From positions 58,474,759-58,538,758 of the forward strand of contig NC_087063.1 of NCBI RefSeq assembly GCF_963678635.1: DNA of 64,000 nucleotides, given 5' to 3'. The position numbers and the translations under genes are program-made. The notes beneath the pieces are model-generated. The model ran no database searches. It was not told the DNA's origin and was given only the letters and a program-made list of their open reading frames with translations. Below are positions 49,080-58,982 of the stretch, piece after piece. The stretch comes from Symsagittifera roscoffensis. Its lineage: Eukaryota > Xenacoelomorpha > Acoela > Convolutidae. Each line of letters starts with the position of its first letter. Position 1 is the first letter of the stretch.

Positions 49080-50722
49080 TCTGGTTGGGCGTTTCGAAAC
49101 TGCTCGAGCTCGTCCGCGGCATTATCTACCACAGTGCCCTCTTCATCTGAGGTGTATCTGTCCCTGTCTGGATCCTGATGTGTTTCTCGGTCCAGCCCAC
49201 GCTGCTTCCAGTCTACCAATAAGGAGTGGATTGCGATCCCTGACATATCGGAATTGGAAGTTGTTTCAGACGTGTTGTCCCAGGACTGAGGTCCCGAGTC
49301 AACACTTGAGTCGACTGATTCTCCAACATCATATTCCAAGTTGTTTGAGATGTTTCTCGACTCCCCGGACAAAACTCTGTCCATCGGTCGCTTTGAACCC
49401 GACTCCCCGGACAAAATTCTGCCCCTAGGTGGTCTAGTCAACCTCTCCCCGGACAAGTCGTCCTGAGCGGGCTCAACGGTGTCTGACTCCTCAGACGAGT
49501 CGTCCTTGACTGGCTCCAAGGTATCAGACTCCCCGGACATTGTCTCGTCCACGGACGAACAATCTGGGCTCGGCTCGTATTCCTCTTTTGCATCCGTGAA
49601 GTGCACTCTCCTCGTGAAGCTAGATTTCGACCTGATCCTGACTTCCTCAGTAGTTTGGTTCTGATTCAGTGTTCCATATTCAGTAAACGAAGTTCTCAAC
49701 AAGACCTCCTTCGGCATCGAGCTCACCAGCTGGTTGACAATCGACCTGCAAGCCCGTTCAACGCCTCGGCTGCGAATGGACACTGGCCTCTTCTCTGTTC
49801 TCTCGGTGACAGTCAACTGCTGCATGGTCTCCATCCATTCACGATCATGCCTATCCACTTCCCTGTCCAATAAGTCACGGGGTTTTCCCATGACGTCCGG
49901 CGCCACGTTCACCGTCCTGTTCAATAGAGCCATGCTGTTTATACCCAGCCTGGTTAGTTCTTGCTGTACCAAGTTGGATCGGACTAGCAGATCCAACGGA
50001 ACGGGCTCGCCTCTGGCTAAAAGCTTTATCTCCGCGACCGTCTCCACTGGAAGGTCAGGGTGTCCAGGTATAGGATGTCCTGACTTGTCTAACCACCTAG
50101 TAGGTGGCAGCTTGTCGTAGGTTTCTTTCTCCAGAAAGGAAAACCCGTCTTTGATCTCTGATTGGTTAGCCTGTCTCTCCTCGAGGCGCTCATAAAATTC
50201 TGTCTTTTTACTGAGGCTATCTGCGTTCTGGTGCTTGTCACGAGTACGGTGCTCTATGATCATGTGGTATCCATCCAGGCGCACGATCCAACGACCAATG
50301 TAGCTTTGGTCCATCGAATAGGTTTTCAGCCAGGCGAGGGCTCGATTATCCACACGTAACTTGAAAGGAGCACTCCCCAAGTAGGCCCTGTATTTTTCCA
50401 CGAAAGTGATCACCGCAAACATCTCCGCTTTTGGTGCGCCGTACTTCATTTCAGTATCACTCAGGACTTTACTCCCGTAGGCTATCGGACGAAGAACCGT
50501 TCTCCCGTTCCACTCCTGCTCCTGGTGAAGTATGCCCGATATCGCAACCACTGATGCATCCGTGTCCAGCACGAACATCCCCTTCTCTGTTGGCATGCCG
50601 AGGACCGGTGCCTCGCAAAGTTCACGTTTGAGGTTTTCAAATGAAACTTGTGCCTCATCAGTCCAGGTGAACTTTTTGCCCTTGTTTCTCATCAACCTCT
50701 GCATGGGGTATTTTGTCAGCAT
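49013..50722 (-). CDS. pol: Pol continuation: RNase H and Ser/Glu-rich linker
   Basis: 569 codons. Ty3/Gypsy RNase H with the four acidic residues D53 (VLDTDAS), E100 (KAEMFAV), D125 (LRVDNRA) and D168 (QNADSLSKK) all present, so the domain looks intact. A long low-complexity linker follows with the repeated peptide (L/M)SGES, four clear copies between 49360 and 49540. The frame overlaps the integrase frame by 67 bp in a different phase. The frame changes on both sides could be decay or recoding; the break near 50.71 kb looks like a loss of two bases. Confidence 0.88.
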   Translation of the reverse strand: MLTKYPMQRLMRNKGKKFTWTDEAQVSFENLKRELCEAPVLGMPTEKGMFVLDTDASVVAISGILHQEQEWNGRTVLRPIAYGSKVLSDTEMKYGAPKAEMFAVITFVEKYRAYLGSAPFKLRVDNRALAWLKTYSMDQSYIGRWIVRLDGYHMIIEHRTRDKHQNADSLSKKTEFYERLEERQANQSEIKDGFSFLEKETYDKLPPTRWLDKSGHPIPGHPDLPVETVAEIKLLARGEPVPLDLLVRSNLVQQELTRLGINSMALLNRTVNVAPDVMGKPRDLLDREVDRHDREWMETMQQLTVTERTEKRPVSIRSRGVERACRSIVNQLVSSMPKEVLLRTSFTEYGTLNQNQTTEEVRIRSKSSFTRRVHFTDAKEEYEPSPDCSSVDETMSGESDTLEPVKDDSSEESDTVEPAQDDLSGERLTRPPRGRILSGESGSKRPMDRVLSGESRNISNNLEYDVGESVDSSVDSGPQSWDNTSETTSNSDMSGIAIHSLLVDWKQRGLDRETHQDPDRDRYTSDEEGTVVDNAADELEQFRNAQPDCCHMVQSSVPIWNHLCRRRRL

Positions 50723-53555
50723 ACCCCTTGATGAACTCTCGATAATAATTTGCGAATCCCAGAAAACTCATCAACTGTGTATCTGTTTTAGGTGCCGTCC
50801 AGGTCAGCACCGCTTCAACCGCTTCGGGATCTGGTCTCACTCCATGTTTGTCAACCAGGCGGCCCAGATACTTTATGGAATCCCTGAGGACTTCACACTT
50901 AGAGGGTTTGCATTTCAGACCCGCCTGCTTCATGCAAGACAACACCTCCTCCAACCTCTCTATGTGGTCTTCTAAGGTTGGTGTTGCAATCACGACATCA
51001 TCGACATAACACATGATGAGATTCCCGTATTTCTTAGTGACGCTCGTGAGTGCCTGGGCCATCAGTCGCTGGAATGTGGCCGTCGCGTTACACAATCCGA
51101 ATGGCATCCTCTTCCACTGGAACAGTCCCAGCTCACACGCGAAGCCTGTTTTCTCTCGATCTTGCTTTCTGAGTGGCACTTGCCAGAATGCAGAGCCCAA
51201 ATCCAACGTCGTGAAGAACTTCGCGTCTCCCAGCTTGGATAGGCTCTCATCGATGCGGGGAATCGGGTATGCGTCCTTTATAGTCACTGCGTTCAGATAA
51301 CGGAAATCACAACAAAATCTGAGTTGTCCCCCTTTCTTTTTCGCCATGACCACGCCACAAGCCCATGGGGACTTCGACGGCTCGATCATGTCGTACTCCA
51401 TTAACATCTCGATTTCCTTCCTACACGCTTCTGACTTGTTTGGGGTCATTCTTCTCGCCCCTTCCCTATGAGGTACCGTGCCCTCTTCTATCTCAATCTC
51501 GTGCTCTACAAAATTGCAACAACCTATGTCAGCCTTATGTTTCGAAAAAACGTCTGCGTTCCGATTTAGCACCGCCCTGAGCAAATCTAGTTTCTTGTCT
51601 GATATTTTACCCTTCAGATGTTCTATTTCAGGTAGGACAGGTTTATTCACTGCTAACTCTGCCTCCGTCGGTCTCTCAGGGAAGTTGGAACAACTAGACA
51701 GCCCATCATCTGTTTCCGACTTCATTGAAAACAATTTCCTAGAAGATTTCAATTCATTCACTCTTTTCATTATACATTCTTGGTTCGCATGCAATGGACA
51801 TTTAGTTACATCAAACTTTTTCAAGTTCTCCACACTCTGAAAGTCTGTGTTCAGAGGCAAAGCGTAGCCAAGTTTCTTTCCCCTCTGTATTGTCACTGTT
51901 GTTGCTTCTGTGTTCAATAACACACTCACACACATTCCGCTCTGAGTGAGTGAGAAGCTTCTTCCTAAAATAGCCGAGCTTTTACTGTTTGGATTTGGTA
52001 CCAGACACACCTGTCTGTCATTGCTGAGTTCATTCAGGTTCCTCATCCTAAACGTCGCTACTACGGCTTGGTTTGGTTTTAATCTAACTTTTCGATCCAG
52101 AAAAATTGGCACCTTGGCCTGATTAATTAAGATCTTATTAAGGGGTCTTTTTTCATACTTTCTCTCAGGATCCTTGATCCTAATCAATCCGTCATTGAGA
52201 TCGATCGTGACGTCAAAGTTGCGAACGAAATCCCTTCCTAAGATGAACTGGTCGGATTCGTCCAAATTCTCTACTACTAGGAAGCTCATCCAAAGATGTC
52301 TTCCTCCGAGCTGCAGTGAAATGATCGGGGTTCGTCCGGTGACATAGATCGCTCCCTGATTGGCAGCTGCCAACCTGATGTTTGTCGGTATGAGATCCGA
52401 CCTTTCGAAGCCCATGTCAGTCCAAATTTTGACTGGCATGACACTAACCACTGCTCCCGTGTCTAGCAGTCCCTTTACTGAAAGTTGTCTGCCTTGCACG
52501 TCCAGAACGTGTGCGGCCAGATCGGCCTCACAACCAATATGCACCGCATCTTGTTCGAGCATCGCGTTGTGTCCGATTCGTCTAACCTTCAGCTCCTCTT
52601 GACCAATGTATATCCGGCCAATCTGATCGTTCGCATCAGTTATGTGAGCTTTCGTGTAGATATTGATGCCATCCACATTCATCAGGATCGGGTAAGGGCC
52701 ATGGACATCGATATAATGTCCGTCCACTTTCATCAGTCTCGGACCTCCCGTTGTGAGCAGCGCTCGCACTGCCCTGGAGTCCAGTTTGGGATCCTTCTCC
52801 TTCAGGTAGTCGGCATAGATGTCCAGGTGGACTAGTGTAATCTCGGATGGTTCACTCAAGTTCTTGACCACCTGGTGCCCTGCGAATGAGATGATGGATA
52901 TTATTTTGGTCCCCGCCTTCGTCATGCCGAAAGTCTTACCAGATATAACGTTCAGTTTTAGTCCCTGATTCTTGGGTTCCTCTTTGTCTTCTGCTTTTGT
53001 CGTTTTACCCAGGACATTAAAACTTTCCCGAAGATCTGTGCTCTCCAGCTCCGACCTTACCCATTGCTCCACTTCTTTCGTGGCTAGGTCCTGTTTGACA
53101 TTCTGCAGCGCTGTCCTTGCCGCCAGGCCGTAATCCATCTTGAGTGGGCTAGACGACTCTGCTTCGAGGTTCGAGGCTACCACCTCGTCAGGCCATGTCC
53201 TAACCTTTTTGGTCTTGAAGGTGCTCGGTGTCGTCTCCTTTTTCCGAGATTCAGCCTCGTTCATCAGACGTGCTCGACTGGCCTTGACACCCGAAAGCGC
53301 CTCTTCGTGGCGGGGATGTTTCGCGTCCGCTACTGCGTCCCAAAATTGAGTACAATCCGACTTGAAGTGTCCCTCCAAATTACAGAAGAAACACCTCGGA
53401 CCATATTTCATGATGAGCCCTCTGACGTACTCTTCACGATCCTCGTCGGTCGCGTCTGCGTCCTCGAGAAAAAAGCCTATGGCCTTCATGTTATGTTCTG
53501 TTTGTATGCAGAACACGCAGAAACGTGATGGTCCATCGAACCACAATTCGCACAC
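50658..53555 (-). CDS. pol: Pol: zinc knuckle, aspartic protease and reverse transcriptase
   Basis: 965-codon frame in -1 relative to gag; it opens at a GTG, so the product is expected as a Gag-Pol fusion. A second CCHC knuckle (residues 55-68) is followed by a retropepsin-type protease with DTGA at 365-368 and the closing ILGRDF motif about 75 residues later. The reverse transcriptase comes next, with RFCCDFRYLNAVT, FTTLDLGSAFWQVPL, MPFGLCNATATFQRLM, and the catalytic YVDD at 850-853. The frame ends shortly after the RT connection (SFLGFANYYREFIKGYAD). RNase H continues in a different frame from about 50722, so there is a break equivalent to +1, probably a small deletion in this copy. Confidence 0.92.
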   Translation of the reverse strand: MCELWFDGPSRFCVFCIQTEHNMKAIGFFLEDADATDEDREEYVRGLIMKYGPRCFFCNLEGHFKSDCTQFWDAVADAKHPRHEEALSGVKASRARLMNEAESRKKETTPSTFKTKKVRTWPDEVVASNLEAESSSPLKMDYGLAARTALQNVKQDLATKEVEQWVRSELESTDLRESFNVLGKTTKAEDKEEPKNQGLKLNVISGKTFGMTKAGTKIISIISFAGHQVVKNLSEPSEITLVHLDIYADYLKEKDPKLDSRAVRALLTTGGPRLMKVDGHYIDVHGPYPILMNVDGINIYTKAHITDANDQIGRIYIGQEELKVRRIGHNAMLEQDAVHIGCEADLAAHVLDVQGRQLSVKGLLDTGAVVSVMPVKIWTDMGFERSDLIPTNIRLAAANQGAIYVTGRTPIISLQLGGRHLWMSFLVVENLDESDQFILGRDFVRNFDVTIDLNDGLIRIKDPERKYEKRPLNKILINQAKVPIFLDRKVRLKPNQAVVATFRMRNLNELSNDRQVCLVPNPNSKSSAILGRSFSLTQSGMCVSVLLNTEATTVTIQRGKKLGYALPLNTDFQSVENLKKFDVTKCPLHANQECIMKRVNELKSSRKLFSMKSETDDGLSSCSNFPERPTEAELAVNKPVLPEIEHLKGKISDKKLDLLRAVLNRNADVFSKHKADIGCCNFVEHEIEIEEGTVPHREGARRMTPNKSEACRKEIEMLMEYDMIEPSKSPWACGVVMAKKKGGQLRFCCDFRYLNAVTIKDAYPIPRIDESLSKLGDAKFFTTLDLGSAFWQVPLRKQDREKTGFACELGLFQWKRMPFGLCNATATFQRLMAQALTSVTKKYGNLIMCYVDDVVIATPTLEDHIERLEEVLSCMKQAGLKCKPSKCEVLRDSIKYLGRLVDKHGVRPDPEAVEAVLTWTAPKTDTQLMSFLGFANYYREFIKGYADKIPHAEVDEKQGQKVHLD

Positions 53556-55774
53556 GACCTCCTCTTATCCATGTCATCGCGAGGTTTGTACCAACTGGAA
53601 TTCGCACCAGTGTTTGTCCCGCTATAGTTGCCATAATTGCTGTAACGGTTTTGCGCCCTCGGTTTTATGAGTAAATACTCGCGTGACTTCATACGCAAGT
53701 CGTCAGGCGTGGGTACCTGGTCAAGCGACAGCGTGAAGTGAGTGGCCAACATCGTCTTCAACTCCTCACTCCTTACTCCATCCATAAACTTCGAAGCAAT
53801 CGCCAAGTTTCGCTCGGATATTCTCTCATCCGGGTTGCTTCTCCTCCTGAGCAATTCAAGGTCGTCCAAGAATTTATCTATTGATTCTTCATCTCTTTGA
53901 CGCCTCTTCTCGAACTTCACCATAGCCTGGTGCCCTTGTACTCCAGAGCCGAAACGATTCAGCAGGATGTCGAATATCTTGCGAGCGCTGTCTCTCTCAT
54001 TGGCTCTTTTCGCCATTACACAACTTAATGCAGTACCCTCCAGGTTGCTCGTCAGCGCGCTGCACTCTTGTTTCTTGGAGAGATTCTCTTCCTCAAAGTG
54101 TAACTTCATCACCTCTATCCAAGTATCAATGCAGCCGTCTGACTCGTCTTTATATGACTTCGGCTTTTTCAGTGTCCTCCTTGACCTCTCTCCTCTCTCG
54201 GTTGACTTCGAGAACTTGGTGATGAATGTTTCGAGAGATCTGTTCAGAGGTTCAAACATCGAGGCATACATCGTTGTGTCCTGTGAGACTGTAGTCAGAT
54301 CTGGTACTGAACTGACTTGTGGCACGGTTGGCAACCTTGTCTCCGGGGTGGCATCTGCCTCCGTCGGGACTGGATTCGTCCAGCCAGGCCTCCGCGGGGC
54401 TGCCCTTGGCCGCTCCTTGTTTCTAGGTTCGTAGTTCGTTCTCGAGCCTTGCTGGGCTCTGGCATTGCCGCCTGTACCATCTCCAACATTCGCATGGCGT
54501 GAACGCTCCCTTGGGTTGGAATGCTCCTGCCAACTACTCCCATTCAGGATCGCGTCAAGCTTCCGCATCATTAAGTCAGACTTTGCATCTAACCTCTCCT
54601 CCAGGCTGGTCATCGTGTGGGCGTAGGTACTATCATGATCGTTCAACAATCGTTCGATCTCTCTGGTCATCCTAGCCTCTCTTTCGTATGACTCCTTGTT
54701 TGCCTGTGCCAGGCTCTCCGCCAGGCATTGATCGGTGTTGCGAATCAACTGGGCTTGATCAACCCTCGCCTGCGACTTCACGTGCGTTAGTTCATCTCTC
54801 AGATTCTCTTGACCCTTGTGAGCTCTCTCATCAACTTGATCTATTCTTTTAGTCATGTCCCGTCTCAGTTCATCCAGACCATTCATTACGCCAGCGAACA
54901 TGTCACTTATGTCGCCAGTGGCCCCAAATGACGGGGTTAGTCCCAGAGTAGATGAGGTCAACTGCGGCTGCAGCCTGGTGCTTGACGACGCACCGCCTTC
55001 TTGCTTGCTCATGGACGTCATTAATCTGTCGAAGGTTGATGACGCTCCCATCGTTATCCCATCTGACATGGGCCTGGTCGGCGAGGCTGATAACGCCTTC
55101 CCGTTCTTATCGTTCCTTGGGCACGGTGTGAAATTCACATCCGGATGGGATGTTTCCGGGTAGTCATAACTGGAAGTTAAACCTACAGTTGGTAGTGACG
55201 CCATGCGCTCGTCATACAATGACTTCCAACTCTTCTTGGCCTTCGAACCCGGTTGTTCTTCACTCGGGCTTATACTCGACATCATTGCGTTGTTGCTCTG
55301 CTTGGCCAGAGATGAGTGGGTACTAGCCGAATGTGAGTATTCTCCCCTCCACCTGCGACTCTTGGTCTCCGATTTGGACATTCCCTTGAATAAAACTTCC
55401 TCTCGCGGCTCGACCTCGGAACGCTCCGAGGTCTCCTCCGTCCTCTTGACTTCCTCCCGCTCGAGGTCCTCACTCGGCTCAAAGTCGGGTCGAATGAGCG
55501 TCTGTTCTTCCTCGTCAAAGGGGTCCACAAGCGTATCGCTCGCGGTTCCGGTTTCGGCGCTCCGCCTTTGATCGCCATCGAGGTTTTTCTCGCTCCTCAA
55601 TCTCATTTCGCTCACTGAAAGATCAGGTTGACCTTTAGTCGATTCGTTTTCGGCAAACACGTCGGAGGCGCTGCTAAACGAGGACTGGCTACGCCTAGTT
55701 TTAAATTTTCGCGTGCTGCCCTTACTCAGCCTGGGGATCTTAGTAGTCGATCCTAACGAGTCCCGGCGCTGCAT
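53486..55774 (-). CDS. gag: Gag polyprotein of the giant retrotransposon
   Basis: 762 codons from a true ATG at 55774. The N-terminal half is charged and disordered. Around residues 250-400 it has predicted helical or coiled-coil segments (ANKESYEREARMTREIERLL, SLEERLDAKSDLMMRKLD). A Gypsy-type capsid region follows at about 520-680 (IDTWIEVMKLHFEEENLS ... FEKRRQRDEESIDKFLDDLE). One CCHC zinc knuckle lies at 741-754 (C-x2-C-x4-H-x4-C) just before the stop. It would form the particle core and bind element RNA. Pol lies in the -1 frame and overlaps the last 70 bp, the usual retroelement arrangement, but I see no canonical X-XXY-YYZ slip site in the overlap. Confidence 0.88.
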   Translation of the reverse strand: MQRRDSLGSTTKIPRLSKGSTRKFKTRRSQSSFSSASDVFAENESTKGQPDLSVSEMRLRSEKNLDGDQRRSAETGTASDTLVDPFDEEEQTLIRPDFEPSEDLEREEVKRTEETSERSEVEPREEVLFKGMSKSETKSRRWRGEYSHSASTHSSLAKQSNNAMMSSISPSEEQPGSKAKKSWKSLYDERMASLPTVGLTSSYDYPETSHPDVNFTPCPRNDKNGKALSASPTRPMSDGITMGASSTFDRLMTSMSKQEGGASSSTRLQPQLTSSTLGLTPSFGATGDISDMFAGVMNGLDELRRDMTKRIDQVDERAHKGQENLRDELTHVKSQARVDQAQLIRNTDQCLAESLAQANKESYEREARMTREIERLLNDHDSTYAHTMTSLEERLDAKSDLMMRKLDAILNGSSWQEHSNPRERSRHANVGDGTGGNARAQQGSRTNYEPRNKERPRAAPRRPGWTNPVPTEADATPETRLPTVPQVSSVPDLTTVSQDTTMYASMFEPLNRSLETFITKFSKSTERGERSRRTLKKPKSYKDESDGCIDTWIEVMKLHFEEENLSKKQECSALTSNLEGTALSCVMAKRANERDSARKIFDILLNRFGSGVQGHQAMVKFEKRRQRDEESIDKFLDDLELLRRRSNPDERISERNLAIASKFMDGVRSEELKTMLATHFTLSLDQVPTPDDLRMKSREYLLIKPRAQNRYSNYGNYSGTNTGANSSWYKPRDDMDKRRSCANCGSMDHHVSACSAYKQNIT

Positions 55775-56327
55775 GCTTTGTTACAAAAACAATTTTCGTA
55801 TGATTTAATGGCGACGCACACGTGCCGCAAACAAATTCAAGTTAAATTACTTAACGCTGCCTCCTCGATCTCGTAAGTATTAGGAGTGTCTCTTAGATTT
55901 CTCAATGACAATATTAGTGACTCCGTCTTACTAGTGACTCCGTGACTCCGTGAACAGGGCTTACTAGTGACTCCGTGAACAGGAATATTAGTGACTCCGT
56001 GAACAGGGCTTACTCAGTATTGATATAATGCTAGCTCAACCCTGTCGTATATTATAACAGTATCACAAAATTTTCACAAGATCCAATCAACACACCAAAC
56101 ACAATAGATAACCAGATAAGAATATCCTACAGGTGACAGCGACCTTTTGTCAGTATCAATTTATTGCCACACAATTTATCAAGTCACTGCTTTGTTAAAA
56201 TTAAGCAATCTTTAATAAAAAGCAGTGATGACTCAGAAACAGATCAATAAAACCTAGTCCTAAAGAAAAAGACTTCCCTCAATCGGAACGATCCGAAAGA
56301 ACAAAGCCCAGGACACAGTCTTCTCAA

Positions 56328-56356
56328 GTGGGTGTGTATTTGCTGAATACACCCAC
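56328..56356 (-). ncRNA. Leader hairpin A of the giant element
   Basis: Arms GTGGGTGTGTATT and AATACACCCAC pair except for a two-base bulge, with a 5-nt loop. Its twin at 56513-56541 has GTGAGTG paired with CACTCAC: a G-C pair here is an A-T pair there, a two-sided change that keeps the stem. This supports a structured RNA element rather than chance. Confidence 0.5.
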
Positions 56357-56512
56357 CGAGGTCTTCTTTTAGGTGCCCTGCGATTGCCCGAGCTGTCCTA
56401 TTAAATGGCTCAAGGCAACCTCTGTTCGAAAATATTCAAAGTCTATGAAAAAGCTCTCCCACACCCGGACTGCTCCAAGTGCACGAGAGTAGGGAACAAC
56501 TTTTCTTCTCAA

Positions 56513-56541
56513 GTGAGTGTGTATTTGCCTAATACACTCAC
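56513..56541 (-). ncRNA. Leader hairpin B of the giant element
   Basis: Twin of the hairpin at 56328-56356, with the same bulge position and loop size and one compensatory base-pair change. The surrounding 100 bases are also similar (caccgaggt ... gattgcccga ... tcctattaa ... ggcaacc). Confidence 0.5.
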
Positions 56542-58952
56542 CGAGGTATTCCTTTATTCGTTCCCGGATTGCCCGAACTTTCCTATTAAGTAGCTCAGGG
56601 CAACCACACAACCAAAATCACAATCAGATTAAAAAAAAAAAAATTTGTTCGGGTACTTCTGATACACCCGATCTAGAATCCAAAGTTGATCACGAATTTC
56701 CGGGTCAAAATGGGCCCTTATGATCCTAATAAGCACGCCTAATATCCTAATATGATCTTAATTAAATGGATATTTTCCTTTTCCCAAATTGCCACAGAAG
56801 GTTTCCTTAAGCTCCTAACAAGGAGGGTTGCTAAGATGTTTAAGTCACTCCGGAGGGTTGTTAAGACACTTAGCCTACCTCGGAGGTTTACTTCGAAGGG
56901 TACCTTAATCGCCCAAGTTACCTCGGAGGGTCCCCTTAAATTTATTAAGGAGGGTCAATAAGATGCTTAATGTGCTCCGGAGGGTTACTTCGGAGGGTAC
57001 CTCCAAAATTTTCAAATTTCTGAAACTCACTCAGAAGGGTCTTCAATTAACCTCAGGAAGCGTCAAAACAAGCGAAGTTCTCTATGGGGGGCTGTTTTAA
57101 CTTCTTTGGGTGATCTCGTGGAATTTTTCCACTAAGGAGGGTTGCTAAGGGGTTTAGCTGACTCCGGAGGGTTACTTCGGAGGGTTCCCCAAAAATCAAG
57201 CAAAAAGGTTATGTCACCGCAACAAAGTCTCCAAAAGCGGTCTACATGACTTAAAACTAGGTTGGCTGACACGGTCAACCTTCCCAGTTGAATAAAAAGA
57301 TGTTTTGATAAAATTTTCTGCCGCTCGGAGGGTTACCTGAAATTTGGACCCTCCGAACCAACAAATTCTAAAAAAAATTTTCTCTTCCAAGATTATCAAC
57401 CCAAAAACGGTTGCGGTCCGGAAAAGTGGTCCAAAACGTCGACTTATGGTACCAAAATTATCCCGATCGGATGACTAGTCTTTGAGAAATCGCCAAAAAC
57501 GTGTTTGTCCAAATGGCCTTTTTTCACCACCTATATAGGTTCTGAGAAACTTTTTCCGCAATTCCTATCGAAAGTGCCTAAAAATAATTGAAACGAGCGT
57601 AGTAGCCCTGTACGGCACTGGAATAGTGCAAAAAACCGGATCAAAATTGGTTTGGAGACAAAAATTTGGCCAATAACTATCAAATTTGGACCCTCCGATT
57701 CCTTCCTTTTCCGATCCTTAAGTCGTTAGCTCTATCTACGGAGCTGATTGGAGGGTTACTCAAGAATTTCTCTAGTAACCGAGCACGTTATGCTAGCACA
57801 CTCCTAACGCAAAAAATTTTATTGCTCCAACTCTAAAAACTCAAAAACTCGATCCCCAAAACAGATTGACAAAATTCAGAAAATTATCGAAATTTTGACC
57901 GAAAAATTTTGGTTTTTTCCAACTTCTACTGAGTCTTTTCTCACGCGGTTTCTTTAGTTAGGGGGATCGAACTACGTAGCTACTCCCTATATAAAAGCTT
58001 TTTGTTGTTCGGAAAAGCTCGGATATCCAAAAATTAGGGGGTCTACAGTTTGATCGAAAATCGATGATTTTCGACAAAATTGGGTGTTTTTTGGGTCTAA
58101 CTTAGGAGATAAGTAATATGTAATAAGGATAATAACCTATTAGTAGTCGTTAATGAATAGTACTATACCCTCCTTTGCACCAAAATACCCGAATTAAGAC
58201 CCTTAACTCGGAAATTTGTAATCGATGGAGGGTACAATCGGACCGCGCCAATCGTGCCCCCCACCACTTAAGTTTTAACGAAATAGTACCCGAACGATAC
58301 TAAAATTGCTTCAACGATACCCAACAGTTGTTGCGGATGTTGTCCTTGATATCCCTGTTGAGTGTGGAACACGTCGGTCAGCTTGCCACTCTACCCTCCG
58401 GTCACCGGCAAAATCACCATTAACGTGCTTAAACACTCAAATTACACTCGAGGGAGGGTATCCAACCCTTCACCAAAACACACGATCTTTCTATCAGAAA
58501 CGATATAAATCAATCTGAAACAACAAAAAATAGGAAGGTCAGATCACATCTCGTCCGGAAATAACATATAAACTGTCACTTTACGTTTTTTACTGTTTTT
58601 GGTCTTTTTTGGATTTTTTACTGTTTTTTGTACTTTTTTGTTTTCAAATAAATTTATTTTTGGCTTTTTCTTGGTTATACACTATTTTTGTTTGGTTTTA
58701 CGCTTTCTCTTTAATTGTTTTTGGTCCCGGGACCTCGGGACAAGCGGGTTCATGACTTCCCACCTAACCCTCCGGCCCCCGGAATTTTCGGTGTTAACTA
58801 AGTTAAAAAGCTAAATTGTACTGGGCGGAGGGTACGCACCTTCCCCCTAGTACAATAACGGTCATTAAGGCCTCTGACTCGGGCATACGCCCGGAGCGGA
58901 GGGTTCGTCGCTGAAACGCTTGCTGATCATGATGGTCTTATGCCTTTGACAG

Positions 58953-58970
58953 GCCCACCCAGGAGCGCCA
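58953..58970 (-). other. Candidate primer-binding site
   Basis: Twelve bases downstream of the 5' LTR on the sense strand is TGGCGCTCCTGGGTGGGC. It starts with TGG, as expected for pairing with a tRNA 3' CCA end. The first 15 bases are conserved next to the related LTRs at 60839 and 62612, again 12 bases from the LTR end. The tRNA is not identified; pairing would require a G discriminator base. Confidence 0.5.
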
Positions 58971-58982
58971 TAAAAACGTCTA

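Larger units (their letters stand above)
55775..58952 (-). promoter_or_regulatory. Long noncoding 5' leader of the giant element
   Basis: About 3.2 kb between the primer-binding-site candidate and the gag ATG without a recognisable gene. It contains about 20 scattered copies of GGAGGGT or its complement between 56815 and 58910, a short tandem repeat with core tgactccgtgaacagg (55905-56020), and a duplicated segment of about 180 bp (56310-56420 and 56500-56605). Each copy of that segment has a hairpin, at 56328-56356 and 56513-56541. A leader of this kind would hold packaging and translation signals; this is inference. Confidence 0.55.

Noticed and set aside
53486-53555. Canonical -1 slippery site in the gag-pol overlap
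   Set aside because: No X-XXY-YYZ heptamer in the gag frame is present; the strings around TACAAACAG do not fit.
37716-55578. Many plus-strand ORFs of 60-170 codons across the giant element
   Set aside because: They are antisense shadows of the GC-balanced retroelement genes and show no motifs.
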